52,580 bases of DNA, taken from positions 1-52,580 of the forward strand of contig CAZSRX010000007.1 of assembly GCA_964609675.1 (NCBI GenBank), given 5' to 3'. The stretch is from CAZSRX01 sp964609675 [NCBI: uncultured Bacteroidota bacterium] (lineage in GTDB: Bacteria > CLD3 > SB21). This document shows, in pieces, positions 35,119-44,475 of the stretch; within the stretch, counting starts at the first letter, position 1, and each line of letters opens with the position of its first letter. The translations under genes and the position numbers were made by a program. The notes under the pieces were generated by a model. It saw only the letters and a list, made by a program, of their open reading frames with translations. It searched no databases and was not told the DNA's origin.

Positions 35119-37077
35119 TTATTTCCGTTTCATGTTTTTCTGGTTGCGCAATTGTTCCTCGGCTTTGTCGACGGCATTCAACACGCGTTTATTATAAGGG
35201 TCTTTTTCAAGGATCCGCTGCCATATGAGTATCGCCTGCTGGTATTTACCCTCCACATAAAGATCGACGCCCTGGAGGTACCATTTTTCATAATCGCCTT
35301 CCAGTGTTTTAAAGGAGGCAAATCCGCGAACAATGGCTTTTTTGTGGTATTCCCGCACCGTGGCATTGGTAGGATCGATGAGCAGCGCTTTTTCAAAACT
35401 TTCAATGGCAGCCGCGTAATCACCTTTCTGATAACTGTCAAGACCGTTCCTGGTGGATTCGAGGAACTGCAGCCGGTTACTGATGCGCTTGAGCTCGGTG
35501 TCAATTTCTTTCTGGATGTTCTGGTTGTTCGGGTCGAGCGCCCGAGCTTCACTGAGCAGTTTGAGGGCCTCGGCAAAGTTGTTGGCGGCGGCGCTGGCAC
35601 GGGCGCGGGCGATCACACTGCCGATTTTCTTATCCAGCATCGAACGGGTATTGTTCAGTGCATTGATGATCTCGGTATTGTTCGGCGACCGGTCCAGGGC
35701 GTTCTGGAATTCGCTGAGCGCCGCGATGTAATCTTCCTTCTGATACAGCTGCCGGCCCTTCTGAAAATGCTCCATGACAAATTTATTGTTTTCCTTGTCA
35801 ATAGTTATTTTAGCCATGGAACTTGCGGTGTCGGCTAATTGTTTGGCCAGTTGCTCGTCCATCAGGTAATTGATGCTGTCCAGGTACAGTTTGGCTTCTT
35901 CATTTTCGGGGTCAAGCTTGGATAATTGTTCGTATTCGACCAGCGACTGAAGGAGATTGCCCTTCTGGAAATGCTCCTGTCCCATGGCCCGGTGCTCTTT
36001 GATGGCTTTCAGACGTGCGTTTTCCTGCGTCTTGGCCACCAGTTTACGGTCTTCGTCCAACCGGAGGTTTTTTGCGATTTCGATGCGCTCGTCAATCGTT
36101 TTTCCGAAATGGACCGTGAGGGCCAGCCGATGCAGCGCCGTGCCGATTTTATTGCCAATGTTGATACTGTAATCCACCTGGAATTTCTCATACTGGACAA
36201 ACTCGGTGCCGACGCCGAAGGCCATTTGTCCGTTGTCAAAACCGGTACGGGCTGTCAGCATACGGTGTATCGTATATTCCATGCCGAAGTGCGGATATAC
36301 TTTGGATTTTTCACTCTTATCAATCTGGGTGGATACGGTAAGGCGCTTGAGGTTATCGCCGCCGAAATAAAAATCTTTGGCAATGCCGAAACTGAAATTA
36401 ATTGGCTGAATATCATCTTTCGTTTGTAAGCGGGTCTTTGGTCTGATAATATTCTGGATATTCATGCCAAATGCCATGTTACGAAATAGGGCGGATTCGA
36501 ATTCCGGCTTGTACATCAAGCCGACGTCCAGTCCGGTTCCTATGTCGGTAACATTCATCACATCATCGCCGGGCTGGGATTGCCGGATAATCTTTACGGT
36601 TGTTCCGAGTGATAATCCAAACCAGGGTAGTTTTTTACCGTAGGATAAGTAGAACTCCTCATGGTTCATATCGCCGATTCCGTAATCGGCATTATCCGTT
36701 GTCCGTAAATAGATACCGTCCACGGCAAAACGGGCAACTCCCAAACCGAAGGTACCGAAATTTAGAAACGGATAGGTGACAGAAGCAAAGTTACTGTAAC
36801 CGGCGACTAAGGTTGTATGGTAAAAAATAGCATTACCCTGCTGGATATAATCCAGGCCGGCCGGGTTCCAGAAGACGGCTGAACCGTCGTTGGCTACCGC
36901 CACAAACGCTTTGCCGAATCCCTGTGCCCGGGCGCCCATACCCATTTCCATGAACAGGCTCTGCGTACCGGCATCCTGAGCATAAATGTTCGGAACAAAA
37001 AACCATAATAATCCTGCCATTATCTGCGGCAAAATTATTAATTTCCTTAAGGAGCGTATTTTTGAACCGGCAGTCAT
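35119..37077 (-). CDS. PorV/UPF0164-like barrel fused to TPR repeats
   Basis: A 652-residue exported protein. A signal peptide (about 10-33, ending NIYAQ) precedes a PorV/PorQ-UPF0164-type outer-membrane barrel (about 40-335): MGMGARAQGFGKAFVAVANDGSAVFWNPAGL is the family opening. Barrel strands continue to LALTVHFGK. After a helical linker, residues 360-645 carry several TPRs, such as MGQEHFQKGNLLQSLVEYEQLSKLDPEN, ALSEFQNALDRSPNN, SYQKGDYAAAIESFEKALLIDPTN and VEGKYQQAILIWQRILEKDPYN. The TPRs would lie in the periplasm. PorV acts in type IX secretion in Bacteroidetes; the role here is not established. It is 59 bp from hflX and 12 bp from the fusion protein gene. Confidence 0.85.
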   Translation of the reverse strand: MTAGSKIRSLRKLIILPQIMAGLLWFFVPNIYAQDAGTQSLFMEMGMGARAQGFGKAFVAVANDGSAVFWNPAGLDYIQQGNAIFYHTTLVAGYSNFASVTYPFLNFGTFGLGVARFAVDGIYLRTTDNADYGIGDMNHEEFYLSYGKKLPWFGLSLGTTVKIIRQSQPGDDVMNVTDIGTGLDVGLMYKPEFESALFRNMAFGMNIQNIIRPKTRLQTKDDIQPINFSFGIAKDFYFGGDNLKRLTVSTQIDKSEKSKVYPHFGMEYTIHRMLTARTGFDNGQMAFGVGTEFVQYEKFQVDYSINIGNKIGTALHRLALTVHFGKTIDERIEIAKNLRLDEDRKLVAKTQENARLKAIKEHRAMGQEHFQKGNLLQSLVEYEQLSKLDPENEEAKLYLDSINYLMDEQLAKQLADTASSMAKITIDKENNKFVMEHFQKGRQLYQKEDYIAALSEFQNALDRSPNNTEIINALNNTRSMLDKKIGSVIARARASAAANNFAEALKLLSEARALDPNNQNIQKEIDTELKRISNRLQFLESTRNGLDSYQKGDYAAAIESFEKALLIDPTNATVREYHKKAIVRGFASFKTLEGDYEKWYLQGVDLYVEGKYQQAILIWQRILEKDPYNKRVLNAVDKAEEQLRNQKNMKRK

Positions 37078-37136
37078 CCTAATAAATAAGATAAATTAAA
37101 GTGTCCGCAATAGCAATTATTTTTGTTAATATTTTT

Positions 37137-38441
37137 TTAAGAAGCGGCGTACCCCGGGATTTTGTTATGATGGCGGATAAACTCCGTAATCTGTTCGTCG
37201 TGCTTTCTGCGGGCGCGATAACGGATAATCCATTCATGCCTCTCCTGATGCATGGAGAGCACTTCCGCTAAATGCTGTATGAGGGACAAGGCATCATTCT
37301 GATAATCGGGAATGCGGACGGAATGTTCCACATAATCGCTGTCAATAAGTTCCAGTACCGCGTTTTTAAGTTTTTGCAGGCCAATGTTCCTTCGTGCAGA
37401 AAGAAAAATACTTTTCGGGTACTGCGCATCCAGACGGGTTAAAAAATTTTCATCCGTAATCAGGTCGACTTTGTTAAAAGCCAGTAAAAGAGGAACCTCA
37501 GAGGCGCCGAGTTCCCTGAGGACGTCTTTAACGGTTTCCATTTGCTCCTGGTAGCGGTGCGTGCTGATATCCACCAGATGGATCAGCAAATCCGCTTCGC
37601 GCACTTCTTCAAGCGTGGATCGGAACGAGGCCACGAGTTGGTGCGGCAGTTTGCGGATAAAGCCCACGGTGTCGGTCAACAGGCAGGAATGGTCCTCGTT
37701 CAGATAAACTTTACGCGTGGTAGCATCGAGCGTGGCGAATAACCTGTTTTCCACGTGTACATCCGCATTGGCCAATGCATTCATCAGCGTGGACTTTCCG
37801 GCGTTGGTGTAACCGATCAGCGATACTTTGAAGACATTTTTTCGTCCCGAACGCTGGGTCTGCCGGTGCCTTTGTATTTTTTCGAGTTCCTTTTTCAGCA
37901 GGGCGATTCGTTTGCCTACCAGCCGGCGGTCCGTTTCCAGTTGGGTTTCGCCTGGGCCTTTGGTGAATACGCCGCCGCCGGCCTGCCGTTCGAGATGCGT
38001 CCAGATCCTTGTCAGGCGGGGGAGCATGTATTCCAGCTGAGCCAGTTCCACCTGCGTGCGGGCTTCCCGAGTACGCGCGCGGCGGGCAAATATTTCGAGA
38101 ATCAGCGCGCTCCGGTCAATGACCTTACAGTTCCACAACTTTTCGATATTCTTATTCTGTGCCGGTGTGAGGTCTTCGTCAAAAACAGCGATGTCAACCT
38201 TATCGGCGCGAATCCTTTCGGCGATTTCAGCAATTTTGCCGCGCCCGATATAGGTGGACGCCTCTATGTTTTTTACATTTTGTATAACCTGACCAATCAC
38301 CTCTAGTCCCGCGGTATCAGCCAGAAGGGCCAGTTCCTCAAGGCAGTCCTCCGCTGGGAATGCAGTCTGTATAGGATGATTGATACCGATGAGCAAGGCG
38401 CGTTCTTTTTCTTTTTGAGTCGTATAAAAATTTGGCTGCAT
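37137..38441 (-). CDS. hflX: GTPase HflX
   Basis: A 434-residue ribosome-associated GTPase that splits stalled 70S ribosomes under stress. The HflX N-terminal domain has YIGRGKIAEIAERIRADKVDIAVFDEDLTPAQNKN and the coiled coil leads to GGVFTKGPGETQLETDRRLV, the family signature. The G domain shows SLIGYTNAGKSTLMNAL (G1), DTVGFIRKLPHQLVASFRSTLEEV (G3) and NKVD (G4). The length is usual. It is divergent from the SMC-like gene (135-bp gap) and precedes the PorV-TPR gene. Confidence 0.96.
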   Translation of the reverse strand: MQPNFYTTQKEKERALLIGINHPIQTAFPAEDCLEELALLADTAGLEVIGQVIQNVKNIEASTYIGRGKIAEIAERIRADKVDIAVFDEDLTPAQNKNIEKLWNCKVIDRSALILEIFARRARTREARTQVELAQLEYMLPRLTRIWTHLERQAGGGVFTKGPGETQLETDRRLVGKRIALLKKELEKIQRHRQTQRSGRKNVFKVSLIGYTNAGKSTLMNALANADVHVENRLFATLDATTRKVYLNEDHSCLLTDTVGFIRKLPHQLVASFRSTLEEVREADLLIHLVDISTHRYQEQMETVKDVLRELGASEVPLLLAFNKVDLITDENFLTRLDAQYPKSIFLSARRNIGLQKLKNAVLELIDSDYVEHSVRIPDYQNDALSLIQHLAEVLSMHQERHEWIIRYRARRKHDEQITEFIRHHNKIPGYAAS

Positions 38442-38576
38442 CAGACGATTACAATTGCTTTTTATTAAAGTAATAAATAAAATTTGTTCTATTAATAATG
38501 ATAACGCGCCGTCATTAGCTAAATTTCATACTAAAATAAAGTTAATCATTTTTATCCAATTTTTCAAACAGAAATC

Positions 38577-41099
38577 ATGCGCCTGATTGAAATAAACATC
38601 GGTTGTCCGTTATGGTTTAAAGAAGATATCCGGATAGCATTCGTGGAAAAATCCCTGGCCGTTACCGAGTTCATCGGTAAGGTCCCGTTACGCGTATTTG
38701 TTAATGTATTAAAGTGGCTGCTAACGGGCAAAGTTTTCTGGAAACCAGCCGGCCAGGGCGCCAGCGGTGAAATGCTGGGCTCCATGCTGTTTGAATTCCG
38801 GAATCACAGGTATCGTCTTGTAAGGACCTATTCCTTTAACGACAGTACCTCGACATTTCATCTGACCGCGCAGCAATCGGATGCCGACGGCTCTTTACCG
38901 TTGGATTTGCTTGACGATGATCTTAAAAGGGAAATTATTCAAGCCCTGGACCGGGCGGGAGAAACAGGCTTTACGGACGAGGCGTATTGTTCCGAAGCCG
39001 CTTATTATCCGCTTCTGGAATGGTGTGGGCTGAGGCCTGAGAACCTCATTCGGACAGAAGAGGAAGCATTTAATAATTCCGACCGTTTCAACACTCGTAC
39101 TATCTGCCGGGCGGCTTCCGCGTATTTTTCAGAGCAGCTAAACGCCCGAAAGGAAAGTTTGTTACGATTAAAAAACGAACGGGATATACTGTTGGCCTCG
39201 GTTCAGTTTTGGAAATTGAAAATTATGACGGATGAGGAGAGCCAATTCACGGCAACAGTTCCGGCAAAAAGCGGGGATTATGTTGAAAAGGAAATAGAAA
39301 ACCTTACGGAGCAAACGCTCATTCTTATGAAAGAGGCTTCCGATAAGCCGGAATGGAAAACCAGATTAACGGGCTTATACGAAGCACTGATCCATTGGCT
39401 GCTGCTTTACCGCGAAGAGGAACGATTCAATGCCGGCACCGACACGTTTGAGGCGCCGGTACCGGATATCAGCGAAGAATTAATGCTGACCGGCGAATTG
39501 CTGGCCATGGATAAAAAACGTGCGCGTTACGAGGAACTGCAATCAGGCATCCGTGAACTTGAATTACTTATTATTAAGTCGGAAATGGAACTGAAAGCCG
39601 AATTGCAGAGCTTACAGGCGGTTTACGCCGTTGAGCGAAATGCAGCGGCTGCTCTGAGCGAACATGAAAAAGAATCCGAGATACTAACCCGCGAACTGAA
39701 CCGGCTGGTGAAAATCAAAGAGCAAATGAAACAAACACTCGAGGAAGGCATTAAGCGAAAATATGAATTGGAATATGAAGAACGAATTCTTGCCGGACTG
39801 GAACAGAATCGGAACCGGTCGGCGTCGCCGCATGAAGCGGTAACAGAAGCATCCGCAGTAAAGGAGCTCCATACCGAACATTTACTTGCCACAGCGCGCC
39901 AAAAAGTCAGCGAACTGCAGGCGGCCATTGCCAACCTGCGGGACAAATATACGCAGTTTGAGAAGGAAATCAAAACACTGCCCGTGGTAACCCGTAATCT
40001 TCATTTTGCCGAATTCAGCATACAGCAGGCGCGTGTTGCGGAAAAAGAAACGGCTGAAATTCGGGATAAAATCGAAAAGATTAAATTTGCGCTGACGCAC
40101 CGTACGTTTGCTAAGAAAGAACTCCAGGCCATAGACCAACTTCAAAAAGAACTGCTGGCGCTTAATTACCATCCGGTGCATCAAGGGTCTTTATCGGAAC
40201 GGCTTCAGTCGGTTTTAACCCGTTTGACGGCACATCATCCCGAGGAATATCAAACCCGACGGCGTTTGGACATACGCAAACAGATACAGGATGTCGAAAA
40301 CCACATTCTGTCCCATTTGGATGCGGTGCGGCAGTTTGCTAAAAAGGAATCCGAATCTGTCTTTTTCAGTGCTTTGACTCCGAAAGAAGGAACCGATCAG
40401 GTCAATGTGTTTGAATTAAAAGCGCGGCATCCGGTGATTGCGGAATTTAAGAAAACGCTGTATCCGTATTATATCAATGCGGTTGTGCAGAAGATCAGGG
40501 ATCAAGAAAAACGCGCCGAAAAAATTCAGGAACGCATCTATATTGAAAAGCTGGAATCCGAAAAGCTTATGCGTTATGGAGAATTACTGCAGGGCATGCT
40601 GCCGATATTGCCGGATGGAAGTCAGAATGCATTCCCGGTGGTTCCTTCATTATTTCATCTGCTTCTTCTGGAGGGTCTGCTCCAGCAGGTGGAAGAGGAA
40701 ATACAACGCATGATTCGTAACGACGCGGCGGATGCGTATCATTTTTCGATACATCGGGCCTATGATGCCAAACATCAGTTGGTTTTTATTCAGGAACATC
40801 TGGTTCCTCGTGGCGAATCGCAACGATTATCGCCGGATGCACGTGATGGGCGATGGTTGCTTTACTTTCTGTTAAAAACCGCTATCTGTGAGGCCGAACG
40901 AAAGATTTTCGGCATGAACATTCCGCTGCTTGTAATCAGATGGCCGGAAGAAAAAATTTCCGCAGAAGCGGAACGAACGGTTAAATCCATCATCGCGCGG
41001 AATGCTCATAACTGTCAGGCGATAATCGTTCTGACACGAAATAAAACTCTTTCATTTGACGATGAAATACGCTATTATCCGGACGTTTCAAAAAATTAA
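38577..41099 (+). CDS. Large coiled-coil protein, degenerate SMC/Rad50/YhaN-like
   Basis: An 840-residue protein I cannot assign to a named family. The first 100 residues follow the layout of the N-terminal half of Rad50/YhaN-type ATPases (MRLIEINIGC opening, VLKWLLTGKVFW, then HRYRLVRTY), but no Walker A exists where GPNEAGKST would be (about 31-42, EFIGKVPLRVFV). Residues 190-480 are mostly coiled coil and 480-720 helical. The C-terminus has RLSPDARDGRWLLYFLLKTA where an LSGGE signature would sit, and IPLLVIRWPEEK (782-793) in the Walker B place, followed by NCQAIIVLTRN like the Rad50 D-loop/switch end. It therefore looks like a pseudo-ATPase (inference). It starts an operon: lolC-type permease begins 3 bp after its stop. 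Confidence 0.75.
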   Translation: MRLIEINIGCPLWFKEDIRIAFVEKSLAVTEFIGKVPLRVFVNVLKWLLTGKVFWKPAGQGASGEMLGSMLFEFRNHRYRLVRTYSFNDSTSTFHLTAQQSDADGSLPLDLLDDDLKREIIQALDRAGETGFTDEAYCSEAAYYPLLEWCGLRPENLIRTEEEAFNNSDRFNTRTICRAASAYFSEQLNARKESLLRLKNERDILLASVQFWKLKIMTDEESQFTATVPAKSGDYVEKEIENLTEQTLILMKEASDKPEWKTRLTGLYEALIHWLLLYREEERFNAGTDTFEAPVPDISEELMLTGELLAMDKKRARYEELQSGIRELELLIIKSEMELKAELQSLQAVYAVERNAAAALSEHEKESEILTRELNRLVKIKEQMKQTLEEGIKRKYELEYEERILAGLEQNRNRSASPHEAVTEASAVKELHTEHLLATARQKVSELQAAIANLRDKYTQFEKEIKTLPVVTRNLHFAEFSIQQARVAEKETAEIRDKIEKIKFALTHRTFAKKELQAIDQLQKELLALNYHPVHQGSLSERLQSVLTRLTAHHPEEYQTRRRLDIRKQIQDVENHILSHLDAVRQFAKKESESVFFSALTPKEGTDQVNVFELKARHPVIAEFKKTLYPYYINAVVQKIRDQEKRAEKIQERIYIEKLESEKLMRYGELLQGMLPILPDGSQNAFPVVPSLFHLLLLEGLLQQVEEEIQRMIRNDAADAYHFSIHRAYDAKHQLVFIQEHLVPRGESQRLSPDARDGRWLLYFLLKTAICEAERKIFGMNIPLLVIRWPEEKISAEAERTVKSIIARNAHNCQAIIVLTRNKTLSFDDEIRYYPDVSKN

Positions 41100-41102
41100 C
41101 GT

Positions 41103-42380
41103 ATGAAATATTCATTATATATCGCCCGACAATATCTGCTAACCAAACGAAAAACCGGTTTTATATCCGTAATAGCCTATATTTCCATCGCCGGCGTGGC
41201 GCTGGGTACGACGGCCCTCATTGTGACACTGTGCATTATATCGGGTTTTGAACGCGAAATGAAGAATAAATTTATCAGTTTTGATTCCCACATTCGGGTT
41301 CGTAAATTCGAGAACACCGGATGGGTGACCGATTCGCAGCGGCTATTGCAATGTTTTGCCGATCATGGCGAGATTAAAGGCATCTCGCCATATATTGAAA
41401 AAGAAGCCATGATACGCTCGAAACAAAAAACCGATGGTGTCATGGTAAAAGGTATTGATCAGGGAAAGGTCGATCAGGTGCTGGACATCCGTAAAGACGT
41501 TCTGATATCCCGATCCTCCTTGAAGATAGACCTGCGGGTTTCAGATAGCGTCAGCCTCAGCGCCAACCATGACCGCCAAAAAATAAAACCCTTGCCCGGG
41601 ATTTTGATTGGCAAAAAGCTGGCCGATAAACTCTATCTTCAGGTCGGCGACAAAGTGACCCTTTTTTCTCTGCGTAATACGTTATCTTTCATCCAACAGC
41701 CTAAAGTCAGGCAGTTTACGGTAACGGGCATATACCGCAGCGGCCTTTCGGAATACGACAACGTACTGGTGTACATTGACATTCGGGAAGCGCAGGAATT
41801 TTTTGAAACCGGCGGCGGGATTACCGGATATGAACTTCGGGCTGCCGATCTGGTGACGGCGCGTGAAACCGCGTCAAAAATGGCCAAAGAGCTGGGCTAT
41901 CCATATTATGTCCGCAGTTGGTTTGACCTGCACCGTAATCTGTTCGGCTGGCTGGAAACGAATAATTTTATCATGACTATCATTTTTAGCCTGATTATAC
42001 TGGTTGCCGCTTTTAATATGATAGCGACGCTTTTTATGATCGTTATGGAAAAGACGAAAGACATCGGCATACTGAAGTCGATGGGGGCCAGCCGATGGAC
42101 GATACGGAACATTTTTATGGCAGAAGGGCTTCTGATTGGCCTTTCCGGTTCCGTAATCGGTATGGTTCTATCCGCCATCTTGTGTTTTGTGCAATCCGAG
42201 TATCGCCTTCTGGCTTTAAAATCGGAAGTTTATTTTATGGACGCCGTTCCCGTGCAGATGGCCCCGTCTCACTTTCTGAGTGTTTCTCTCTTTGCGATTG
42301 GCCTTTGTTTACTGGCCGCCGTTTTCCCTGCCGTTAAGGCCTCAAAACTCAATCCGGTGGACGCCATACGTTATGAATAA
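41103..42380 (+). CDS. LolC/LolE-type lipoprotein-releasing permease (first copy)
   Basis: A 425-residue inner-membrane protein of the FtsX/MacB superfamily, LolC/E branch. It has an N-terminal transmembrane helix with SVIAYISIAGVALGTTALIVTLCIISGFEREMKNKF, the family opening in parts, a periplasmic domain (about 50-275), and three C-terminal helices (FIMTIIFSLIILVAAFNMIATLFMIVMEKTKDIGILKSMGAS, MAEGLLIGLSGSVIGM, and the last before KLNPVDAIRYE). In LolCDE, two such subunits plus the LolD ATPase pull lipoproteins from the inner membrane and hand them to LolA. A second copy follows 5 bp downstream and LolD three genes on, so this is one transporter. Confidence 0.92.
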   Translation: MKYSLYIARQYLLTKRKTGFISVIAYISIAGVALGTTALIVTLCIISGFEREMKNKFISFDSHIRVRKFENTGWVTDSQRLLQCFADHGEIKGISPYIEKEAMIRSKQKTDGVMVKGIDQGKVDQVLDIRKDVLISRSSLKIDLRVSDSVSLSANHDRQKIKPLPGILIGKKLADKLYLQVGDKVTLFSLRNTLSFIQQPKVRQFTVTGIYRSGLSEYDNVLVYIDIREAQEFFETGGGITGYELRAADLVTARETASKMAKELGYPYYVRSWFDLHRNLFGWLETNNFIMTIIFSLIILVAAFNMIATLFMIVMEKTKDIGILKSMGASRWTIRNIFMAEGLLIGLSGSVIGMVLSAILCFVQSEYRLLALKSEVYFMDAVPVQMAPSHFLSVSLFAIGLCLLAAVFPAVKASKLNPVDAIRYE

Positions 42381-42385
42381 GGAAT

Positions 42386-43612
42386 ATGCCTTTGCGATTT
42401 GAACACCTCATCGCCATGCGCTATCTGAAACCGAGGAAAGGCGCGGTTTTTATATCCATCATCGGAATCATTTCGGTGCTCGGGGTAATGACAGGCGTAA
42501 CGGCCATTATTCTGGTGCTTTCCGTGCTGAACGGTTTTGAAAGGGAAGTGCAGTCCCGCTTTATCGGGTTTGACGCACATTTGAAAATCCGGCACATCCA
42601 TGAGGATCCGTTTACCTATTGCGACTCGTTACCGGAGTGGAATTTTACCGCAGAAGAGGTAACGGGTCAGTCGCCTTATATCCTTGAAAAGGCCATGATT
42701 ACAAGCGCTGAGGGCAGCCATGTTTCGTTTGTCAAAGGTGTTTTGTCTGAAAAAATCGTGACGGTCACGGACATTGAAAAGGACCTGACGCATGGCGCGG
42801 TGACCTTTGCAAGCGATAAGACCCATTTAAGCGGTATCGTGATTGGATACAGTCTGGCCATGGAACTCGAGGCGGGTATGGGCGACACGTTGACAGTTAT
42901 CAGTCCGGCCGGCATAACCAATCCGTTTGACATGCCGCGCGCGAGGCGATTTGCCGTAACCGGTATCTTCAAAACCGATATGTTTGAATACGACAATGCG
43001 TATGCCTTTATCGCGCTTAGCGACGCTCAGGATTTGTTTGAGAAAGAAAACCGGATTGACGGAATTGATTTGCGTCTTGCGGATATCCGAAAAAGTTTTG
43101 ACAGGCAGAAAGCTTTGCAGGCGCGGTTGGGCGATACGCTGAAGGTGGAAACATGGTACGATCAGCACCGCGATCTATACAGCGCCATGGTTGTGGAAAA
43201 GTGGGGTTCATTGGTTCTGCTATGCCTTATCATCCTGGTAGCCGGATTTAATATTGTCAGCACGCTCATAATGATTGTGATGCAGAAAACCTCGGAAATT
43301 GGAATATTAAAATCGCTGGGAGCGAACGACGACGCCATAGCACGTATTTTTATCCGGCAGGGACTGATTGTCGGCGGTATCGGTATCGGATTTGGATATA
43401 TTGTTGGTTACGCGATTTGCATTCTTCAAATGAATTACGGCTTCGTGAAGCTCCCTTCCGATGTGTTCTTTCTTGATGCAGTGCCCGTCGAACTTAAATG
43501 GATAGATTTTATTCTGATATTTATTGTTTCGTTTTTACTTATCCTGATGTCCACGATTTATCCGGCCCGTAAAGCGGCTCAGTTGGTGCCGGTGGAGGCT
43601 TTAAAAGCATGA
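42386..43612 (+). CDS. LolC/LolE-type lipoprotein-releasing permease (second copy)
   Basis: A 408-residue paralogue of the preceding gene, with the same architecture: N-terminal helix (ISIIGIISVLGVMTGVTAIILVLSVLNGFEREV in parts), periplasmic domain, and C-terminal helices around LVLLCLIILVAGFNIVSTLIMIVMQKTSEIGILKSLGAN and the end ARKAAQLVPVEALKA. The two copies are clearly diverged, fitting a LolC/LolE heterodimer as in proteobacteria instead of a LolF homodimer. Its stop overlaps the next start by 4 bp (ATGA). Which copy is functionally LolC or LolE cannot be told. Confidence 0.92.
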   Translation: MPLRFEHLIAMRYLKPRKGAVFISIIGIISVLGVMTGVTAIILVLSVLNGFEREVQSRFIGFDAHLKIRHIHEDPFTYCDSLPEWNFTAEEVTGQSPYILEKAMITSAEGSHVSFVKGVLSEKIVTVTDIEKDLTHGAVTFASDKTHLSGIVIGYSLAMELEAGMGDTLTVISPAGITNPFDMPRARRFAVTGIFKTDMFEYDNAYAFIALSDAQDLFEKENRIDGIDLRLADIRKSFDRQKALQARLGDTLKVETWYDQHRDLYSAMVVEKWGSLVLLCLIILVAGFNIVSTLIMIVMQKTSEIGILKSLGANDDAIARIFIRQGLIVGGIGIGFGYIVGYAICILQMNYGFVKLPSDVFFLDAVPVELKWIDFILIFIVSFLLILMSTIYPARKAAQLVPVEALKA

Positions 43613-44466
43613 AAAAACCTTTTATTTATACCGTCTTATGGCTGATAAGTGTCATGATTCCATGGAATGCCTTAATGGCTCAACGTCCCAAATCGGTGGT
43701 CCTGAATTACAAGTTTTCATCGGGCGATCAGTATCGTATCTCAGTGAGTTCATATAAAAACTTTTCAACATCCTCAAAGCTGCATGCACAAACCTCCTAC
43801 GGCGACATGAGTTATGATGTGGAAATGCGGATTGAAAAAAGCGACGGTGACGTGTATGATGCCGTGCTAAAGGCCGTACTGACGCGTTATACACGCGACG
43901 GGATCAATCTGACTTATAAACTGGCGGATGTTTTCAGAAATTATCAGTGGTTATTGGCCTTCGACCGTTTTGGGCGCATTTTGGACGAAAGCATTCGCCA
44001 ACAGAAAAATCAATCCGCCGCCGACAGCGCGGATATACAGGTTATCCAGGGCTCTATGATTTTCCTGTTGCCGTTTCCCGATTATGCCGTCAAGGTGAAT
44101 GATAAGTGGCTGTTGAAAGATTTTTACGATGCAAAAAAAATTACGGAACTTATACGTCCAGAATGGAATATCACTGAACCTTCTGTGACCGGAGAATACC
44201 TGCTGGAAAGCATTGATGGCGGAGTAGCCCGCGTTGTTTCCGATATTCTCATTTCAGGCCGGAGCAAATTGGGAGATGCTAAAGGGCGTATTGAAACGGA
44301 AATGATGATGCGGTTTGACGGCCGTTATGACTTTGACATCACGAAGGGTCGGCTGATCAACGGTTCCGTTACGGTTATATCGGCCGGAATCGGGCGAACG
44401 GGCTCGACGGATATCACCTACGACGGCTCCCAAACCATCAGCATCAATTTCGAGAAAATCAAATAG
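43609..44466 (+). CDS. Secreted hypothetical protein inside the Lol operon
   Basis: A 285-residue protein of unknown function. A signal peptide (about 1-24, ending ALMAQ) without a lipobox cysteine leads to a predicted beta-rich domain: YKFSSGDQYRISV, YDVEMRIEKSDGDVYDAVLKAV, FDRFGRILDE, FLLPFPDYAVKVNDKW, and a symmetrical second half with YLLESIDGGVARVVSDI and YDFDITKGRLINGSVTV. The pattern resembles DUF6263-like periplasmic or cell-surface proteins, but I am not certain. It overlaps the second permease by 4 bp and lies 9 bp before lolD, so it is co-expressed with the transporter. It may be a periplasmic helper or a lipoprotein-sorting factor (speculative). Confidence 0.75.
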   Translation: MKKPFIYTVLWLISVMIPWNALMAQRPKSVVLNYKFSSGDQYRISVSSYKNFSTSSKLHAQTSYGDMSYDVEMRIEKSDGDVYDAVLKAVLTRYTRDGINLTYKLADVFRNYQWLLAFDRFGRILDESIRQQKNQSAADSADIQVIQGSMIFLLPFPDYAVKVNDKWLLKDFYDAKKITELIRPEWNITEPSVTGEYLLESIDGGVARVVSDILISGRSKLGDAKGRIETEMMMRFDGRYDFDITKGRLINGSVTVISAGIGRTGSTDITYDGSQTISINFEKIK

Positions 44467-44475
44467 GAACGGAAT

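Noticed and set aside
35152-35838. 228-aa frame opposite the PorV-TPR gene
   Set aside because: Antisense to clear TPR repeats, with no motif or ribosome-binding site.
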